Assembly (NCBI GenBank): GCA_964634385.1 | Contig: CAZWIZ010000003.1 | Coordinates: 1-64,000, forward strand | Length of the DNA stretch: 64,000 nucleotides | DNA from: JAFGXW01 sp964634385 | GTDB taxonomy: Bacteria; Bacillota_I; Bacilli_A; Izemoplasmatales; Izemoplasmataceae | Direction: 5' to 3' | Shown: positions 61,624-64,000 of the stretch, in pieces | Numbering within the stretch: position 1 is the first letter of the stretch | Layout of the letters: each line of letters starts with the position of its first letter | Notes under the pieces: model-generated | What the model was told of the DNA's origin: nothing | The model's input: only the letters and a program-made list of their open reading frames with translations | Database searches by the model: none | Made by a program: the position numbers and the translations under genes

Positions 61624-63114
61624 TTATAAATATAGTTTTCCATATTTTTCTTTTAAAAACTGAATATAATACTTTGGATTAAATTCTTCACCAGTTACTT
61701 CTAATAATAACTCTTTAGGTGTTTTACTACCTCCATATTGATGAATTTTATTTTTTAACCAACTATTAATCTTTTTAATCTCATTTGATTTCACAATTTT
61801 GTTAATATCAATCTCTTTTTTCATAGCGTAATAAAATTGTGCAGAATATGCGCTACCAAGCGCATATGTTGGAAAATACCCAAACATTCCAGCACTCCAA
61901 TGAACATCTTGTAAAACACCTTCTACATCATCTTTTGGCTTTATGCCGAGATATTCCACCATTTTCTTATTCCATATTTCAGGTAAATCTTTAACCTCTA
62001 CTTCTCCTGAAATTAGCATTTTTTCAATTTCATATCGTATCATTATATGTAATGAATATGTTAATTCATCCGCTTCAACTCTTACAAACGAAGCTTCAAC
62101 TTTATTTACTCCCTTATAAAAATCATCAAGTGATACGTTTTTTAATTGCGTTGGAAATATTTCTAATAATTTAGGATAATGTGCTTCCCAAAACTCTTTG
62201 CTTCTTCCAATAATATTTTCATAAAACCGTGATTGTGATTCATGAATTCCCATTGATGTTCCACCATTTAAATATGTGTTATCCCATTTAGGAGCAATTT
62301 GTTGTTCATATGTTGCGTGTCCTAATTCGTGTATTGCGGCAAATATCGAAGAAAACATAAAGTTTTCTAAATATCTTGTTGTAAAACGAACATCTGTACT
62401 ATGAGTATTCCAAGTAAATGGGTGAACACTTTCTTTCATAAGCCCATTATCTCTATTAAAATCCATAACATCAATTAAATAATCCGCGAATTCTTTTTGT
62501 TTCTCCTTTGGATAAAAATCAGTAATAAAGTCATCATTTAGTTCTTTTCCACTATTTAATACGTCTTTTACAAATGGTACTAAATCTTTTTTTAATACCT
62601 CGAAAAAATAATCATATTCTTTCATTGACATTCCATCTTCATATTCATCTAAGAGAACATTATATGGATCATCATCAATTTCATAATAACTAATAAATTT
62701 TTTAATAAATTCAACTATTTTTTCTAAATTCCCTTGAAAAGATTTAAAATCATTAGTCTTTTTAGCGTCTTCCCATACTATTTGAGAAAGATTGATAAGT
62801 TTATTATATTCAACAAACTCGTCTTGAGGAATTTTTATTATTTTATCAAGATTCTTTTTAGCCTTTTTTATTTCTCTTTTAGTAGTTTCATCTAACTCAT
62901 CCAATCTTTTAGCTAAGCCATATACCACTTCTTGATATTCTTTACTTGTTTGTAGTTGAAATAGTTCTCCACTTATTACACCCAGCATTTCAGCTCTTCT
63001 TGTAAAAGCCCCTCTTGGAGCTTCGGTATTTGAATCCCATCCAATAACTCTTAATACATATTCGTATGCTTTTTGTTTCATAAGTATTTCTCTAAATTTT
63101 TCAATCGGTTCCAT
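61624..63114 (-). CDS. M32 family metallocarboxypeptidase (Taq type)
   Basis: A 496-residue cytoplasmic zinc carboxypeptidase. The zinc motif is HELGH (FAAIHELGHATYEQ, near 262), followed by the M32 signature GIHESQSRFYENIIGRS and, further on, DELTYSLHIMIRYEIEKML. An IRQ-type or similar specificity block is near the C-terminus. Length is normal. It is separate from the folD-purB pair by about 120 bp. Confidence 0.94.
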   Translation of the reverse strand: MEPIEKFREILMKQKAYEYVLRVIGWDSNTEAPRGAFTRRAEMLGVISGELFQLQTSKEYQEVVYGLAKRLDELDETTKREIKKAKKNLDKIIKIPQDEFVEYNKLINLSQIVWEDAKKTNDFKSFQGNLEKIVEFIKKFISYYEIDDDPYNVLLDEYEDGMSMKEYDYFFEVLKKDLVPFVKDVLNSGKELNDDFITDFYPKEKQKEFADYLIDVMDFNRDNGLMKESVHPFTWNTHSTDVRFTTRYLENFMFSSIFAAIHELGHATYEQQIAPKWDNTYLNGGTSMGIHESQSRFYENIIGRSKEFWEAHYPKLLEIFPTQLKNVSLDDFYKGVNKVEASFVRVEADELTYSLHIMIRYEIEKMLISGEVEVKDLPEIWNKKMVEYLGIKPKDDVEGVLQDVHWSAGMFGYFPTYALGSAYSAQFYYAMKKEIDINKIVKSNEIKKINSWLKNKIHQYGGSKTPKELLLEVTGEEFNPKYYIQFLKEKYGKLYL

Positions 63115-63166
63115 TATATCACTCCTTCAAGTCATTATACCATTAAATTGTCAGTGCATAATACAG

Positions 63167-64000
63167 TTAAATTATTTTTATATTCCCTGATAATGTTTTT
63201 TTCTTTATTATCACAATTTCTCTACTGGAATCAGCATTTTTAATATTAAGATCTCCATTTACCGTATTAATTGATAATTCAGCAGGATAAAATTCTTCTC
63301 CATTCAAATCGCCGTTTACTGTCACAAATGTTCCTTGTCCACATTGTACATTATTTAATTCAACATCTCCACTTACCGTATTGAAATACATTAATCCTTG
63401 AGTATAGATATTTTTCATTACTAAATCTCCACTCACTAGGAAAGTCTCAGATTCATTTATCGTTATTGATGCCATTTCTATATCTCCACTTACTGTCGAC
63501 ATGTTAGAAACTTTTAATTTAAGATTTGACCCCTTAATATCTCCACTAACTGTCTTACATATAAATTCATTTACCTCTATTCCATTAATTTTAATATTTC
63601 CTGAAACAGTTTTGTGAAAATAATTGTTGATTTTAATATGGCCAGGTACTAAAATTAAAAAATTTGCACTTTTAGATGAAAATCTTACAATCTTTTTCTC
63701 TATCTTTTTCTTTATCAATAATTTTCCTTCGTTAATTTCAATTGTATAATCGTTTATTTGTTTAACTTTATTTTCAAAAATTTGAATACTTTCTCCTTTA
63801 TATGTCTTTAAACTAATATCATCACTTACAAGATTAATCTCGATGGAAATTTTATCTTGAATATCTGAAAAAGACTTAACTAGGTTAAAATCTTCTTCTT
63901 TTTCGTCTACAAAAGAGATATTTTCGTCAAATGTTATAGTTTCTTTTTCGTTTGATATTTCTATATCTTCTAATAAATCTTTTGCTAGTTTTTTTGGATT
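63167..64000 (-). CDS. DUF4097-type beta-helix repeat protein (N-terminus off edge)
   Basis: The frame stays open to the right edge; a TTG at 63718 is not the real start, so at least 277 residues are visible and the N-terminus is missing. The first ~100 residues are acidic, including LAKDLLEDIEISNEKET. The remainder has about eight repeats of roughly 20 residues built on TVSGDI/TVNGDL (KTVSGNIKI, KTVSGDIKG, STVSGDIEM, NTVSGDVEL, VTVNGDLNG), the parallel beta-helix of DUF4097/DUF4098. In Firmicutes such proteins often sit with PspC or DUF1700 proteins and PadR regulators. Role unknown. Confidence 0.82.
   Translation of the reverse strand, partial: NPKKLAKDLLEDIEISNEKETITFDENISFVDEKEEDFNLVKSFSDIQDKISIEINLVSDDISLKTYKGESIQIFENKVKQINDYTIEINEGKLLIKKKIEKKIVRFSSKSANFLILVPGHIKINNYFHKTVSGNIKINGIEVNEFICKTVSGDIKGSNLKLKVSNMSTVSGDIEMASITINESETFLVSGDLVMKNIYTQGLMYFNTVSGDVELNNVQCGQGTFVTVNGDLNGEEFYPAELSINTVNGDLNIKNADSSREIVIIKKKTLSGNIKII

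Overview
The window is an AT-rich, low-GC Gram-positive type chromosome segment that uses the standard bacterial code: TGA is a stop in several genes, for example fbp and tsaE. Gene content fits a free-living relative of Mollicutes or another deep Bacilli/Erysipelotrichia-like lineage. The markers are whiA, class III fbp, pcrA-ligA, a CvfD-like S1 protein, YutD, CdaA, an ANTAR-controlled glnA and a full-length glutaminyl-tRNA synthetase. I cannot name the genus from sequence alone. Almost all genes lie on the minus strand; pepF, fbp, dagK-like, nrdJ, hflX and hslO are the plus-strand exceptions.

Positions 1-8430 are accessory DNA next to a tRNA-Val gene (8417-8492). Three ~220-236 bp repeats (about 494-712, 3471-3700, 4827-5062) share a 12-bp core identical to the 3' CCA end of that tRNA. 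On one side of the core is a terminator-like hairpin arm, which also sits beside the tRNA itself. On the other side is a conserved arm containing CCGTATACGG-like sequence. This splits the region into at least three small units of 3.4, 1.4 and 3.0 kb, plus the start of a fourth. All carry minus-strand cargo (GNAT and membrane proteins; a DUF2971 protein; PadR-DUF2812-lipoprotein; XRE regulator) and no visible recombinase. The layout is what serial integration of small non-autonomous elements at a tRNA 3' end would leave. It is the most unusual thing in the window.

Positions 8500-42500 are housekeeping: pepF, a FrnE-like oxidoreductase, arsC, tRNA-Ser, tex, fbp, acpS-whiA, trxB-lgt, uvrA-ligA-pcrA, an alkyltransferase-like protein, a cold-shock protein, glnS, the tsaE-tsaB-rimI-tsaD t6A cluster, a lipid kinase, pgi, a NifU-domain protein, yutD-MFS-PspC and ispD-ispF. 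Overlapping or closely spaced ends suggest several operons. Many are closed by clear Rho-independent terminators.

Positions 42868-47200 hold a membrane PAS protein with a degenerate GGDEF domain, a large FAD oxidoreductase fused to an SCP2-like segment and membrane helices, and a CdaA-type diadenylate cyclase. Beyond these are B12-dependent nrdJ, hflX, dusB and hslO. A glyA-ANTAR-glnA nitrogen cluster follows, with a two-hexaloop RNA and terminator in front of glnA. A guanine-type purine riboswitch precedes an NCS2 purine permease. The window ends with purB-folD, an M32 carboxypeptidase and a DUF4097 protein cut by the right edge.
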